Shown in pieces: positions 27,317 through 36,678 of a stretch of DNA of 64,000 bases. A program made the position numbers and the translations under genes. Below the pieces are notes generated by a model. It did no database searches, was not told the origin of the DNA, and saw nothing but the letters and a program-made list of their open reading frames with translations. Origin of the DNA: CBDBIG01 sp965205845 [NCBI: bacterium] (GTDB lineage: Bacteria > SAR324); NCBI GenBank assembly GCA_965205845.1, contig CBDBIG010000003.1, positions 813,622-877,621 on the forward strand, given 5' to 3'. Every line of letters starts with the position of its first letter. Within the stretch, counting starts at the first letter, position 1.

Positions 27317-28711
27317 CTATTCAGGCACGCCAGGGAACTTTAAAAAAGGGGCATTTGCCAGGGTTTCGTTGTCGTCGTCACCATAGAAAAGGTTGTTACT
27401 ACCAAAGCCCTGGTCGGTTAAGTCCCCAATACCCAAGTTGCGCGAACTGGGCTCATTATTGCCTACGCACTTAAGGTTGCCCACATAGTTAAGGCACAGC
27501 CCATTCACGTCGCCGTGGAGGTCAATCACACGCGCATTGGGAAACACCCTGGTTGGGCGCAGACGGTTGCTTGTATTCCCCAGCCGGTAAATGTCATCGG
27601 GGCTGCTGTTGGAACCCCAGCAAAACACTCTAAGCTGCGCGTTGATGACGCAAGTTCTAGATTCAGGCGTAATGATACCCAAAACCCTCCCCAACGAGGC
27701 AGCTCCTGCAGGAGGCAATACCTTGACGGGTCGCGCTGCGGGCACGGTGCTGTTATTGCCACCTTCGCCAAAAAAATTTCTTCCCCAGCAATACACCGTG
27801 GTTGCCTCACCAAGGGCGGCGCAAGCGTGCCTTGGGCTGGCAGATGCCGTGCGGACATCGCTCAAAAATCCCCCCGTTCCAACGGGGTTCAAAACCTTGC
27901 CTGGTGCCTCCGTAGGAGAAATATCTGTATTATCTCGACCCAAATAATAGCCTTGAGTGTTGCTAAAAGTAGCACTGCTAAAACCATGGCTCCAGGTCAC
28001 CAAGGTGCCATCTCGCATTAACACCACCCAGGCCCTGATAAGACGCGCAGCACCCCTTAGTGTTTCTTGACTTCCCCCTGGGCGGTCGGCGGCCTCAACG
28101 GCCAAAGGCGTCGGGGAGCCAGATGTGGTGCCCGTTCTGTCAACGCCAAGGCGATAGAAATTACTCTCACTGCCCCAGCAGGCAACCTTGCCTTGGTCGC
28201 CAAACACGGCACAAAAGGTCCCATCTCCCGCTGCAATGGAAGTAACCCCCGTTAGGGCGCCCACCTCCCCTATCCCCACCACAGATCCGGGAATGGGTGT
28301 GTAGATAAGATTTGAAGTTGACGGTAGCCCACGTACACCACGCCCCAATTCGTAATATTCGACACTGCTCGTTCGACCATCACCACCGCCCCAGCATTGA
28401 AGCGCACCATGGGTTAGGCGCGCACAAAGCGTGTGTTCTGTTGCCGCCATTTGAACAATGTCTGCCGTGTTGAGACCTTCCAAGGTCACACGCTCTGGGC
28501 TGAGGGGGTAGGGGCCACTTGAAAAAGTTGCTGCTGGAAATCCGGCATACCTTCCCCAACAATACAACGGGCCGTGGCTCCATTTCACACACTTGCCCCC
28601 ATTTGGATGGCTTGCCACGAACTCGATAAATAATTTTTCGCGTCTATCTCGGCCCGGTGCAAAGCAACTGGCCACAAGCAATAAAAGGCTCAATTTGAGG
28701 GCAAGGCGCAT
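27317..28711 (-). CDS. RCC1-repeat lipoprotein
   Basis: The N-terminus is a lipoprotein signal (LLLLVASC, lipidated C16). The rest, about 450 residues, is built from repeats of the regulator-of-chromosome-condensation type: alternating segments with a cysteine followed later by CWG (CVKW-LYCWG, CARL-LQCWG, CAVF-VACWG, CAAL-VYCWG, CVIN-VFCWG, CLNY-LKCVG). Around seven blades are expected, forming a cysteine-rich beta-propeller, probably at the cell surface or in the periplasm. The function is unknown; eukaryotic RCC1 is a nucleotide exchange factor, but many bacterial secreted versions have no known partner. It is monocistronic in appearance. Confidence 0.82.
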   Translation of the reverse strand: MRLALKLSLLLLVASCFAPGRDRREKLFIEFVASHPNGGKCVKWSHGPLYCWGRYAGFPAATFSSGPYPLSPERVTLEGLNTADIVQMAATEHTLCARLTHGALQCWGGGDGRTSSVEYYELGRGVRGLPSTSNLIYTPIPGSVVGIGEVGALTGVTSIAAGDGTFCAVFGDQGKVACWGSESNFYRLGVDRTGTTSGSPTPLAVEAADRPGGSQETLRGAARLIRAWVVLMRDGTLVTWSHGFSSATFSNTQGYYLGRDNTDISPTEAPGKVLNPVGTGGFLSDVRTASASPRHACAALGEATTVYCWGRNFFGEGGNNSTVPAARPVKVLPPAGAASLGRVLGIITPESRTCVINAQLRVFCWGSNSSPDDIYRLGNTSNRLRPTRVFPNARVIDLHGDVNGLCLNYVGNLKCVGNNEPSSRNLGIGDLTDQGFGSNNLFYGDDDNETLANAPFLKFPGVPE

Positions 28712-28908
28712 GGTATTTTTTTAACCCTTCCTTGTGAAGAAAACCCAGGCATAATGCAAGACGGCGACACGCTATCACTTAGCACTTCAAAACGCAAACA
28801 AAAACGGGTTTATTCTCCAGTGTCCACAGCCATTGCCTAAAACCTTAAGTGTTTCCTTTGGTTTCATTTGAATTTACCGGAACAATTCCGTCGGTTTTTT
28901 GGAACCCC

Positions 28909-30033
28909 TTAACGTTGGCTAAAAAAAGCCAACTGCTGCTCGCTTTGCCTTGAAAAGCGGGTCAGGGCTTGATGGGGTCGCTTAAAAGCCGATAAATCGG
29001 CTTCAAAGTGGCATTGATTAAGGCACAAGCGCTCGCATTCCACCTGAAACCAACGTGCTAGCATTTGCGCTTGTACGCCTTCTCCACGCATGCGACTGCC
29101 AAAGCGCGCATCCGTAATCGCCCCATTGCGCATGGCGCGCACAGCATCGAGTATCTTGGCTTTTCGTGTTGGCATCCAGTGCTCGAGCCAGGCTTCAAAC
29201 AACGCCGCCACGCTCCCAGGCAAGCGCAAGAGACTCCACCAGGCACTGCTGGCGCCATGATGCGCTGCTTGCCGCAAAATGGTCGCCATTTCGTGGCTAT
29301 TCAATCCAGGGATCACGGGAGCCACATTGACCCCTGTTGGCACGTTTGCTTGCTGGAGTTGCCGCAAGGTTTCTAGCCGTTTACGTGGCAAAGAGGCCCT
29401 TGGTTCGAGTTTGCGTGCCAGGGTTTCATTGAGGGTGGTAATCGAGATGCGCACGCACACCAGCCGATGCTTTGCCATGGCCTGCAAAATATCTAGGTCG
29501 CGTAACACGAGCGCATTTTTGGTAATGATCATCACAGGGTTGCGATAAGCAAGCAACACCTCTAAACACGTGCGTGTGATGCGCAGGTTTTTTTCAATAG
29601 GCTGGTAACAATCGGTATTGCCTGCAAGGGTGATAATGTTAGGCTTCCAACGAGGGGAATGGAGTGCTTTGGCCAGTAGATGGGCGGCCTTATGCTTGAC
29701 CAAAATACGGCTTTCAAAATCAACACCAGCAGAAAACCCTAAGTATTCGTGGGAAGGGCGAGCATAACAGTAAATGCAACCATGCTCACAACCGCGATAA
29801 GGGTTAAGGCTGTAAAACACGCCTAAGTCTGGGCTGTTAACCTTGCTCAAAATCGAACGCGTGTTGTCTGCAATTATTTTGGTATGGCGTTTGGTGTCCG
29901 CCAAGCGCTTCCCACTTTCCTCGTCTAGCCCGTCAATATCGGGTTCAATCCGCACCGCTTCAAAACGATTGGCGGTGTTTAAGGTTGCACCACGCCCGCG
30001 CAAGCCCCAAGGAGAAAACATTTCACGATCCAT
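28909..30033 (-). CDS. PA0069-family radical SAM protein
   Basis: The cluster-binding motif is C82-x3-C86-x2-C89 (GCEHGCIYCYARPSHEYLG), characteristic of this SplB-like family. The N-terminus has the RGRGATLNTANRFE pattern, and VRISITTLNE and GVNVAPVIPGLN follow. Length is 374 residues. Members are widespread, often called Rv2578c/PA0069-like, and have no settled function. Sixteen bases of its 5' end (AAATGTTTTCTCCTTG on the coding strand) recur about 120 bases upstream, perhaps another small duplication. Confidence 0.85.
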   Translation of the reverse strand: MDREMFSPWGLRGRGATLNTANRFEAVRIEPDIDGLDEESGKRLADTKRHTKIIADNTRSILSKVNSPDLGVFYSLNPYRGCEHGCIYCYARPSHEYLGFSAGVDFESRILVKHKAAHLLAKALHSPRWKPNIITLAGNTDCYQPIEKNLRITRTCLEVLLAYRNPVMIITKNALVLRDLDILQAMAKHRLVCVRISITTLNETLARKLEPRASLPRKRLETLRQLQQANVPTGVNVAPVIPGLNSHEMATILRQAAHHGASSAWWSLLRLPGSVAALFEAWLEHWMPTRKAKILDAVRAMRNGAITDARFGSRMRGEGVQAQMLARWFQVECERLCLNQCHFEADLSAFKRPHQALTRFSRQSEQQLAFFSQR

Positions 30034-30308
30034 TTTGACGCATTTCTACCTCGAGTGAAGGGCTTGCTTGGCCATGAGTACACCAATACTTTGTCGCTTG
30101 GCGATTGCAGTTGGTTGCGGTCAATTGCAGTCAAGGAGAAAACATTTTCTTGCCAAATGATACCGCTTGTTCTATTGCGTAAGTGATGACTTGGATCACT
30201 ATAGGTGTGGGCAGGTATGTTTGTAAACAAATTTTTATTTGTTTGCGGTTTTCTTGTTGTCTACTCAAAAGATCGCAACACTAAAGTGAAAGATTGCGTA
30301 CTGCTTGA

Positions 30309-31391
30309 TTGAGAGTAATCTTGGACACACAAAAATTCACCGTGGCAAAAAACCCACCCCCACCCGTTTCTGGTTTTAGCAAAAAAACACCGCTGCCCTA
30401 CCCTTTAACACCTCTCACAAGCAAGCAGGCCAAGCAGCGCATGCGCTGGAGCATGCTTGGCATTGTTTTATTTATCTCGATTGGGAGCATCTTATTTTGG
30501 CAGCACCGTTCGAATCTTAAAAGCCATCAGCAATATCTTGCGGTTGTAGTCCCGCGCCCTGTGGCCAAGGGGGTTTTTAAAATACTGCCCCGGAAGCCGA
30601 TGCAACTTGCCTATCTTCCTCAAGAAGCCAAAACATTGCTGCGTTTATTTGCCTATCAACAAGGTCGTAACAAGCAGCTGTTGGCACCACGTATTTATAG
30701 CAATGCACTCCCAATAAAAGTGTTTAAAAAGCACACAAGACCAGTGCGCTGGCAGTTGTTACAAGTGCTGTTGCTACCGCTTATTTTGCAAGAAAACAAC
30801 CGCATTGCAACAGAGCGCAAGCACTTGAAATCCATTTTAGAACAACGCAAACAAAACAAAGCTTTGCCCACGGCAGATAAAAAATGGTTACGCTCAAGGC
30901 AACATTTGTACCACACGAAAGGGGTGAAGCATTTGCTTGCTTACATGGATGGATGGCCGCCAAGCCTTGTTTTGGCTCAGGCAGCACTTGATAGTGCTTG
31001 GGGGAAGGGGGTAAGTAAGAATGGCAGGCATCTTTTTTCGACTTGGGAGAAGTTAGCCCCTCAGCATTTACAGCCCTCACCGCGCGCTGTAATCCAGGTA
31101 CACATCCGCTGGTGGAACACTGCCCCAGCGGCCCAGGCACTTCGCCAGGCCCGTCTGGCGATGCGTCGCGAAATTCAGGCACAACAACATCCCCAAGGGC
31201 AAAAGCAGGCATGGAGCGGTTTAGCACTCGCGCCATATACTCCCAAGGCACTGAAAAATTCCGCGTATGCAATGCAACTTCAAACGGTATACTCACCCCA
31301 ACAATGGCAACGCTTAGACACCATTAAGCTGGCCAAAAAAGGACCGGGACAGCCGTTTTTTAGTCACCAATCAACGCGCACGACGCCCTAG
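30309..31391 (+). CDS. Bax-like glucosaminidase-fold membrane protein with Glu-to-Asp change
   Basis: One membrane helix lies near residues 46-63; the remainder is periplasmic. The region WPPSLVLAQAALDSAWGKGVSKN-GRHLFSTW resembles the Bax/FlgJ-type muramidase motif, in which the equivalent of D is normally the catalytic E (ALESAWG). Thus the protein may be inactive or altered. The start is uncertain: TTG at 30309, GTG at 30342 and ATG at 30441 are all in frame, and I give the longest. The 275 bases upstream separate it from the divergent radical-SAM gene. Confidence 0.7.
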   Translation: MRVILDTQKFTVAKNPPPPVSGFSKKTPLPYPLTPLTSKQAKQRMRWSMLGIVLFISIGSILFWQHRSNLKSHQQYLAVVVPRPVAKGVFKILPRKPMQLAYLPQEAKTLLRLFAYQQGRNKQLLAPRIYSNALPIKVFKKHTRPVRWQLLQVLLLPLILQENNRIATERKHLKSILEQRKQNKALPTADKKWLRSRQHLYHTKGVKHLLAYMDGWPPSLVLAQAALDSAWGKGVSKNGRHLFSTWEKLAPQHLQPSPRAVIQVHIRWWNTAPAAQALRQARLAMRREIQAQQHPQGQKQAWSGLALAPYTPKALKNSAYAMQLQTVYSPQQWQRLDTIKLAKKGPGQPFFSHQSTRTTP

Positions 31392-31406
31392 GTGCACACG
31401 ATACAC

Positions 31407-31973
31407 CTAGTCTAACAAGTATTTTGGGGGGGTGTTGTGCTGCTCTTGTGCCACCAACACTTTTTGCAACCGTCCTTGCACGTGCAGGTGGTCTTGTGAA
31501 ATGGCTTCTAATAGGGCACGCTCTCCATCAAGGCGCATTTGCTCTGCTTGACGAAGATCACGGGTAAGGGGTCGAGACAGCGATGCAGCCAACCTCAAAG
31601 ACAACGCCTCAACCAAAGAAGCGGGGCAGCCTCGAAAATCGGTGAGCGTGCGCACATACACAATCCGCAACGTGCTTACTGCTTCTTGTGTATACAAAGC
31701 CCCAGCACGCATCTCAGCCCCATTCGCATCGATGAGCCGCAATGTATCCGCTGGCAACGCAAACATTCGCTCACCTTGAGGGGTGATTTGAGGGGTGGTT
31801 AGGGTCGTTTTTCGTGCCGCACATTGCCAATCATGTCGTGATAAAACCACATCACGCACCAAAGGCCAGAATTGTTTGCATAGGCGTGCTGTTTGAATAT
31901 CTTCATCAAGATTGTCAATGGGTTCTTCGCCCAAGTAAGCCAATGCTTGATTACAAATGGAAATGGTATTCAT
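31407..31973 (-). CDS. T7-type tail tubular protein A-like orphan
   Basis: The N-terminus (ICNQALAYLGEEPIDNL, then ARLCKQFWPLVRDVVLSRHDWQCA) and the FALPADTLRLID segment follow the pattern of podophage tubular protein A / head-tail connector proteins. I take the ATG at 31973, giving 188 residues. No other podophage gene is nearby, and the Mu-like elements in this window would not encode it. It may be a domesticated gene, a gene-transfer-agent piece, or a relic next to the coiled-coil gene 650 bases away. Confidence 0.6.
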   Translation of the reverse strand: MNTISICNQALAYLGEEPIDNLDEDIQTARLCKQFWPLVRDVVLSRHDWQCAARKTTLTTPQITPQGERMFALPADTLRLIDANGAEMRAGALYTQEAVSTLRIVYVRTLTDFRGCPASLVEALSLRLAASLSRPLTRDLRQAEQMRLDGERALLEAISQDHLHVQGRLQKVLVAQEQHNTPPKYLLD

Positions 31974-32622
31974 GATTAGGGCTCTCAATGCCTCCCTCTT
32001 TTTCTATCAACAATTTTCTTGAAGAAAGAGGCAACTGTTTTTCCGAAACGAACGTCCTCACCCCATTCTTGCATGGAGGGCAAAAGGCTCGCGATGGGTG
32101 GCCAATTGCCTTGGCTGGCGTGGCTGCTTTTTTGAAAAAAAAGATGGCTGCCTCAAAGTTTGGCAAATATCGCAAACCCAAACCCCTTTAGATAAGAGCG
32201 AAGTTTTTCCGCACCAAAATTGTTTTAAAAGCACACACGCCTCGCGCAGCATGCAGCCATGGGTACGAGCATAAGAAATAAAGCGAGGATTCGATTTTTT
32301 TTACCCTCCCCCCTTGCCCATCAATTAAGATTGGAGGGTTATACAAAAAAATCGTGGCCACGTCTCGAGGAAGCGTGGGCATCTTTGGGTTGCTTTTTTT
32401 GGGTAGGTGTTTCTTTTTTGCTTGGTGCTTTGGCGGATCTCACTTTTTTTGTCCGCGTTGCCCATTGACGTCGTGGGTCATCTTGAGCATGGCTAGAAAG
32501 GCTGGAAATCATTTATACGTCTCCCCGTTTTTGATGGTACCGTCATGTGCATTAGCCACTATGTGCATTAGCCACTTACTTGGGTTTTGTTACGGGAGAT
32601 TGCACGCAAATCTTTAACGTTT
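31974..32622. other. 649-bp region without a clear gene
   Basis: Only short frames occur. A 16-bp unit, ATGTGCATTAGCCACT, is repeated in tandem around 32545-32576. I see no RNA gene or terminator. Confidence 0.5.
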
Positions 32623-33054
32623 CTAGGCATCGCTACGCCCGTTTAGCATCATAAGCAGGTCTTGCAGTCGCTCTTCTTGCAAGCGTGCCTCACGGCCAAG
32701 GGCAGCAAAGTGGTCTTGCATTTCACGAAACTGCGCAAACAAGGGATGCGTTTGCTGGCTTTGAGGGAGCATGAAACGCTGGCGCAAACCCTCCTCTAAC
32801 GCTTCAAAAGCACTTTGCTGCTGCTCAAGTTTTTTTAACAGACCAATGGCTTGAATTTGTTCTAACATGGCAATGGTGTTCTCAGATTCTTTTTCGGCAG
32901 AGAGTGCGGCCAGTTTTAAAAAATGCTCCGATGCAGTCAAACTTCTCTCAAAATCTGCTCCCATCCGCTCTTGATGCGTTAAAAATTTTCGCACTTTCTC
33001 GGTCAGAACGGCGGACGATAGCGGATCTTTATTTTTTTGCACAACAGCCCTCAT
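32623..33054 (-). CDS. Hypothetical coiled-coil protein
   Basis: This 143-residue protein is highly charged and almost entirely helical in pattern, with heptad-like spacing (for example LLKKLEQQQSAFEALEEGL). It is not recognised. The coding character is good: no low-complexity sequence and a clean frame starting with ATG at 33054, although no Shine-Dalgarno is evident. It shares strand with the tubular-like orphan downstream and the lipoprotein upstream, but gaps of hundreds of bases make an operon doubtful. Confidence 0.6.
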   Translation of the reverse strand: MRAVVQKNKDPLSSAVLTEKVRKFLTHQERMGADFERSLTASEHFLKLAALSAEKESENTIAMLEQIQAIGLLKKLEQQQSAFEALEEGLRQRFMLPQSQQTHPLFAQFREMQDHFAALGREARLQEERLQDLLMMLNGRSDA

Positions 33055-33260
33055 AATTTGGTTGGGACAACACTACATGCGGACCACCCTTGCCCCTTTC
33101 GATTCCTCATCTTTGATGTAGGTAGCAGGGGTCTATAGTTTACGTGTTGTCCCATTTTCTTGACAAAGCGAGTATGGCGCCATTCTAGCACTTTGTCTAA
33201 AGCACAGGCAACACAGCCATGTCCGTGGTTGCAGCGCTGCCCGTAAGGGGGCCTTTTGCG

Positions 33261-33962
33261 CTATTGAACAGGCGTTAAAAGTTCCCAAAATCCCCTCGGA
33301 GGATTGCCAGTACCACCACAACCCTGAGGGCGGTTCGGGTTCCCTGGCGCGGAAGGCGCCAAGGTGTATGTTAGAGGAACCTGAAGATCGGGATGCGTTT
33401 CAAAGGCGTATCCGGACTGATGATAGATGCAAAGATTCAGGTCGCCGTTGTTATCAAACGCCCACTGGATTGGAATATAGCAGGTAGTGGGAGGGAAAAC
33501 AGCGCCGCCACTAGTAGTACCGCTGGGGCAAGGAAAAAAACCATTTCCTGCCGACGGGGGGCTTGTAAAGGTTATTTCGGTGATTACATTCTTGGTGGCA
33601 TCGTCCTTCGATAAAATTTTGTACACATCCCCTGTGCCTATTGGGCCTTGTGCATTCCCTCCTTGAGGGTAGATGATCCAGGCGTCGTTCGCAATAACGT
33701 AATAGTGGCCAAGTGCTCTATTCACATACGCCCCCACAAGCGATCTCTCGCCGCTCGCACCACCGCCGCTCGCACCACCACCACCACCACCACCACCACC
33801 ACCACCGCAAGCACTGAGCAGCAGCGCCAAGCCCAGCAGCCAAGCCCCCCTATACCGCCAAAGCCAGGCGGGTGCCCACAAGGCCCGTAAAAAACGTGGG
33901 GGGGGGGTGAGCGATGGTTGTTGGAGTGTGGGTGTGGCTGGGTAACATGGCGCCTCGTTCAA
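33261..33962 (-). CDS. Polyglycine lipoprotein, probably phase-variable
   Basis: The open frame carries a signal peptide with lipobox LLSAC (lipidated Cys near residue 52 of the frame), then a run of 11 glycines and an unrecognised secreted domain with four cysteines. The frame opens only with TTG at 33962. A better start, ATG at 33948 with GAGG five bases upstream, is in a different frame and runs into a stop after about 33 codons. A C10 tract (33898-33907) lies between that ATG and the signal peptide; losing one C or gaining two would join them. So the gene may be phase-variable and OFF from the ATG in this sequence. Confidence 0.65.
   Translation of the reverse strand: MNEAPCYPATPTLQQPSLTPPPRFLRALWAPAWLWRYRGAWLLGLALLLSACGGGGGGGGGGGASGGGASGERSLVGAYVNRALGHYYVIANDAWIIYPQGGNAQGPIGTGDVYKILSKDDATKNVITEITFTSPPSAGNGFFPCPSGTTSGGAVFPPTTCYIPIQWAFDNNGDLNLCIYHQSGYAFETHPDLQVPLTYTLAPSAPGNPNRPQGCGGTGNPPRGFWELLTPVQ
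33774..33806 (-). repeat. ACC x11 trinucleotide repeat (polyglycine)
   Basis: Eleven perfect units encode the glycine run just after the lipidated cysteine of the lipoprotein at 33261-33962. Changes in copy number would alter linker length without changing frame. Confidence 0.95.
33898..33907 (-). promoter_or_regulatory. C10 homopolymer at the start of the lipoprotein gene
   Basis: Ten Cs on the coding strand sit between the ATG at 33948 and the signal peptide. A tract of nine or twelve would put the ATG in frame with the lipoprotein; at ten it is out of frame. This is the geometry of a contingency switch. Confidence 0.6.
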
Positions 33963-34364
33963 AAACCTAACGGTAGGGTTGTGGGACGGCTGAAGAACTA
34001 AAACTGAGGTAGCGAGAAGCTTAGCATAACCCTGTCACAGAGGTAAAGGCAAAATACCCATTTTTTGCCCGCTTTTTGGCTTGTTATTTTTAATCAACTC
34101 ATTTATCGAATACAATACAACGGACGTCGTGCTGCTTGTGGTGTTGCGAGGTGCGTGTTCTGTGCCCCGCCGCCACTAAAAAAAGAAAAATTTTTGAGCC
34201 ACTCTTTGCGCCTTTTTGAGGATGATGTGGGCGGATGTTCAAGCGCCGTTTATCTTCCCCGATTTCTTTCACAGCCTGCTCGAAAACACAGCTGGCAATT
34301 TGTTGAGACACTTTGCCAAGGTCGAGCCCACGCCCTTTAAGGTAGGCTTGGATCTCTGCGGAGG

Positions 34365-34905
34365 TATAGATCTGGCAAAAACCCTGTTTCCTGACACAGC
34401 CAGCGCCGAGGCGCTAGAGTGCTGGGCGGCTATCTGGGGTGTTGTGCGCGCGCCAGCGGCACGGGCGTTAGGCGAGGTGGAGTTTAAAGGCGCGCCAGCA
34501 ACCTCCGTGCCCCTTAGGCACGGGCTTGCAGGCCGCTGATGGCCAGCGCTACAGCACCACCGCCAGCGCCGTGCTGAGTGCAGCAGGCAAAGCAACCCTC
34601 CCCGTGCGCCCAGCCTCAGCGCGGCTGCAGGTGCACACCCCTGAACTGCTGGAGGTAGCCGTAGCGGCCAGCATCACCCCCCATACGCAACCGCTAGAGG
34701 CGGCTTGTGAAGGTAGAACTGGCCAACGCTTTTTACGCCGCCACTGCGCCCCTGGGCAACCCCTGCCACGCTCTGTGCTAGAGGCCGCTTTTGCCCGCGT
34801 GGAGGGCTTAAGCGCGTGGAATATCGCCCAGCCTGCAGCAAAAACCCAGCCGCAGGCAGGCGTATTGCCCGTGCTGGGCACGCCGAATATAGGGGCTTTA
34901 AGGGT
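34365..34905 (+). pseudogene. P2 baseplate J-like protein Gp47 remnant
   Basis: Pieces FPDTASAEALECWAAIWGVVR, GKATLPVRPASA and SVLEAAFARVEGLSAWNI match, in order, the Gp47 of P5 (62589-63654), but in different frames and with the middle of the protein missing. At least two frameshifts and one large deletion are needed to explain it. Confidence 0.75.
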
Positions 34906-35027
34906 TTTTGCGGGGCTTTGCCCCACACCCCACCAAAGGGCAAGCCCTTTGGAAACCCAGCAAGGGCTGCCTACCATAAAGAGGGCAGGAAAAAAATTAG
35001 CAGAAAAACCTTTTTTCACAAAAAAAT

Positions 35028-35219
35028 ATGATAACAGCAACCGCAGCAGAATACACCGCCGCCCTGCAAGGGCTTTTGCCCCCAGGGACAGCATGCCAAG
35101 CGCATCACAGGCCATGCCGTAAGCGAGGCAGCCCCCTCAGCACGGCAGACCTGCGCGGCACCTTACAACGCTATCAGCCCGCCCACGAGGCGTGGCTGTG
35201 GGCACTCACCTCAACCTGA
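35028..35219 (+). pseudogene. P2 Gp48 (DUF2313) with internal deletion
   Basis: The first residues (EYTAALQGLLPPGTA) and the last (QRYQPAHEAWLWALT) correspond to the two ends of the complete 175-residue Gp48 in P5, but about 110 residues in between are gone. The reading frame of 63 codons is open, so a mini-protein could be made, but it would lack the body of this baseplate wedge component. Confidence 0.75.
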
Positions 35220-35235
35220 AAAAAGGAAGCCAAGG

Positions 35236-35943
35236 ATGGCAGCACAAACACCCGCCACATGGACAGAGCGCATCCCCCCGTATAGCGGGGGAAACGCCGT
35301 AAGGGGCGAGCAGGCAACCCTCATCACCACAGACGCATTGAACACCTTTAGGGCGCTGGTGCTAGGGTTGGCACAACAGCACGGCTTGCCTGCTGATGCC
35401 AGCCATGAGGCTATCATGGCGGCTGTGCTGGAGCGCAGTGCCCTCACAGGGGAAATCAAAACCTATGCTGGGGCGGCCGCCCCAGCAGGGTGGCTATCTT
35501 GCAATGGTGCTCTCATCAGCCGCGCAGACTATGCTGCCCTGTATGAAGTGATCGGCATCACCTACGGCACAGGGGATGGCAGCACCACCTTTGCCTTGCC
35601 CGACCTGCGCGGGCGCATCCCGATTGGGGCGGGGCATGGCGCTGGGCTTACCAATCGGGGGCTGGGTGTAGTGGGGGGGATGAACAGCACGCATTGAACG
35701 TTTCCGAAATACCGCGACATTCTCACGAACTACTGGCAGCAACAGGGGGCGAAACCGGCGGCGTAGCTAGATTGGCTCACCACACAACCGCAAAATACCT
35801 AGTGGGAGGAACGGACACAGATAGCACAATCTACGACAGTAGAAGCGCTAATGGCGAATTATGGGTTAAAGAGACTTGGCGGCGGCCTGCCCCACAACAA
35901 CATGCCCCCCTACCTCGGCGTAAACTACATCATCAAAACCTAA
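35236..35943 (+). pseudogene. P2 tail-collar / microcystin-dependent-protein-like tail fibre
   Basis: The start MAAQTPATWTERIP, the TGEIKTYAGAAAPAGWLSCNG segment and PDLRGRIPIGAG identify a phage tail-collar fibre protein. The frame breaks near 35690 (after GVVGG) and again near 35880, where the intended ending NNMPPYLGVNYIIKT is in another frame. The homologous P5 gene is broken as well. Confidence 0.8.
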
Positions 35944-35956
35944 AGGAGGCCACAGC

Positions 35957-36367
35957 ATGGAACTGATTATCACCCCTGAGCAGATGGAGATTTGGCCGAG
36001 CCGCTACAGGGCGGATGGCTCGCCAATGGGAACGGGAATTCGCAAAAAAAGGATGGCGTAAGCCAGCAAACCCCACGCACCTACCAGCCAGGCGAGCACC
36101 ACAGCCTGCATACACCCGGTGCGCAAGTGGCGGGGGGCGCGATAGTGTGGCCTGAGGGCAATGCCATCATCGCCGCCCTGCCAACCCTGCTGGCTGCGCA
36201 GGCAGAGCGTGAAGAGGCTGCACGCGCAGCCGCAGAGGAGGCTAGCCAGCAACAGCCAAGAGCAGCAGCAGGAAGAAGAAGGGCAGGGCGAATAGGCGAG
36301 AGCACCACCCGCGCAGGCAGGTGGTTATGGGCAGGGGCAGCATACACAAGAGAGCGCGCGCCAGCAT
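35957..36367 (+). pseudogene. P2 small tail-fibre-associated protein remnant
   Basis: An ideal AAAGGAGG precedes the ATG at 35957, which starts MELIIT like the intact P5 gene at 60731-61147. The frame stops after 34 codons; further on, in another frame, VWPEGNAIIAALPTLLAAQAER matches the P5 protein. The C-terminal part is arginine/alanine-rich low complexity. Confidence 0.65.
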
Positions 36368-36548
36368 AAGACAAGGTGCCCAGCCCCATGCGCTCAGCAA
36401 ACACAGCCGCACCCGCTTGCCGCGCTGCCGCGATAAACGCTGCATAAAGGCAGCTTGCGGCGGTCTCATCGGCGCAAGCAAAAGTGATGCGGCGGGGGCT
36501 TTGGCAAACCTGCTGCAACAAGGCGGCCGGTGAGAAGACACGGGGCAT
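36081..36548 (-). CDS. Hypothetical phage-borne protein with strong ribosome-binding site
   Basis: On the minus strand an AAAGGAG sits seven bases before the ATG at 36548, and the first 75 or so residues (RITFACADETAASCLYAAFIAAARQAGAAVF region) look protein-like. The C-terminal half overlaps the decayed fibre gene on the other strand and is low complexity, so the real stop may have been lost. It is not recognised. It faces away from com/mom, and the 130 bases between hold their promoters if any. Confidence 0.45.
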   Translation of the reverse strand: MPRVFSPAALLQQVCQSPRRITFACADETAASCLYAAFIAAARQAGAAVFAERMGLGTLSYAGARSLVYAAPAHNHLPARVVLSPIRPALLLPAAALGCCWLASSAAARAASSRSACAASRVGRAAMMALPSGHTIAPPATCAPGVCRLWCSPGW

Positions 36549-36678
36549 ACAACGCTCCTTTGCTAAGAAGTGGCACCCAAAAAGGCCAGCTGAAAACTGG
36601 CCACAGCATAAAGCCGCCTCTCATGCCCCGCCAATAGGTGGTGCAAGCAAGAGGCCAAAAGACGGAAATAATACACAA

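Noticed and set aside
26970-27386. A 138-codon plus-strand gene
   Set aside because: It overlaps the end of the RCC1-like lipoprotein gene, is low in protein-like character and has no homology I recognise.
35236-35697. Intact P2 tail-collar protein
   Set aside because: The conserved C-terminal ending is present downstream but in other frames, so the visible frame is truncated.
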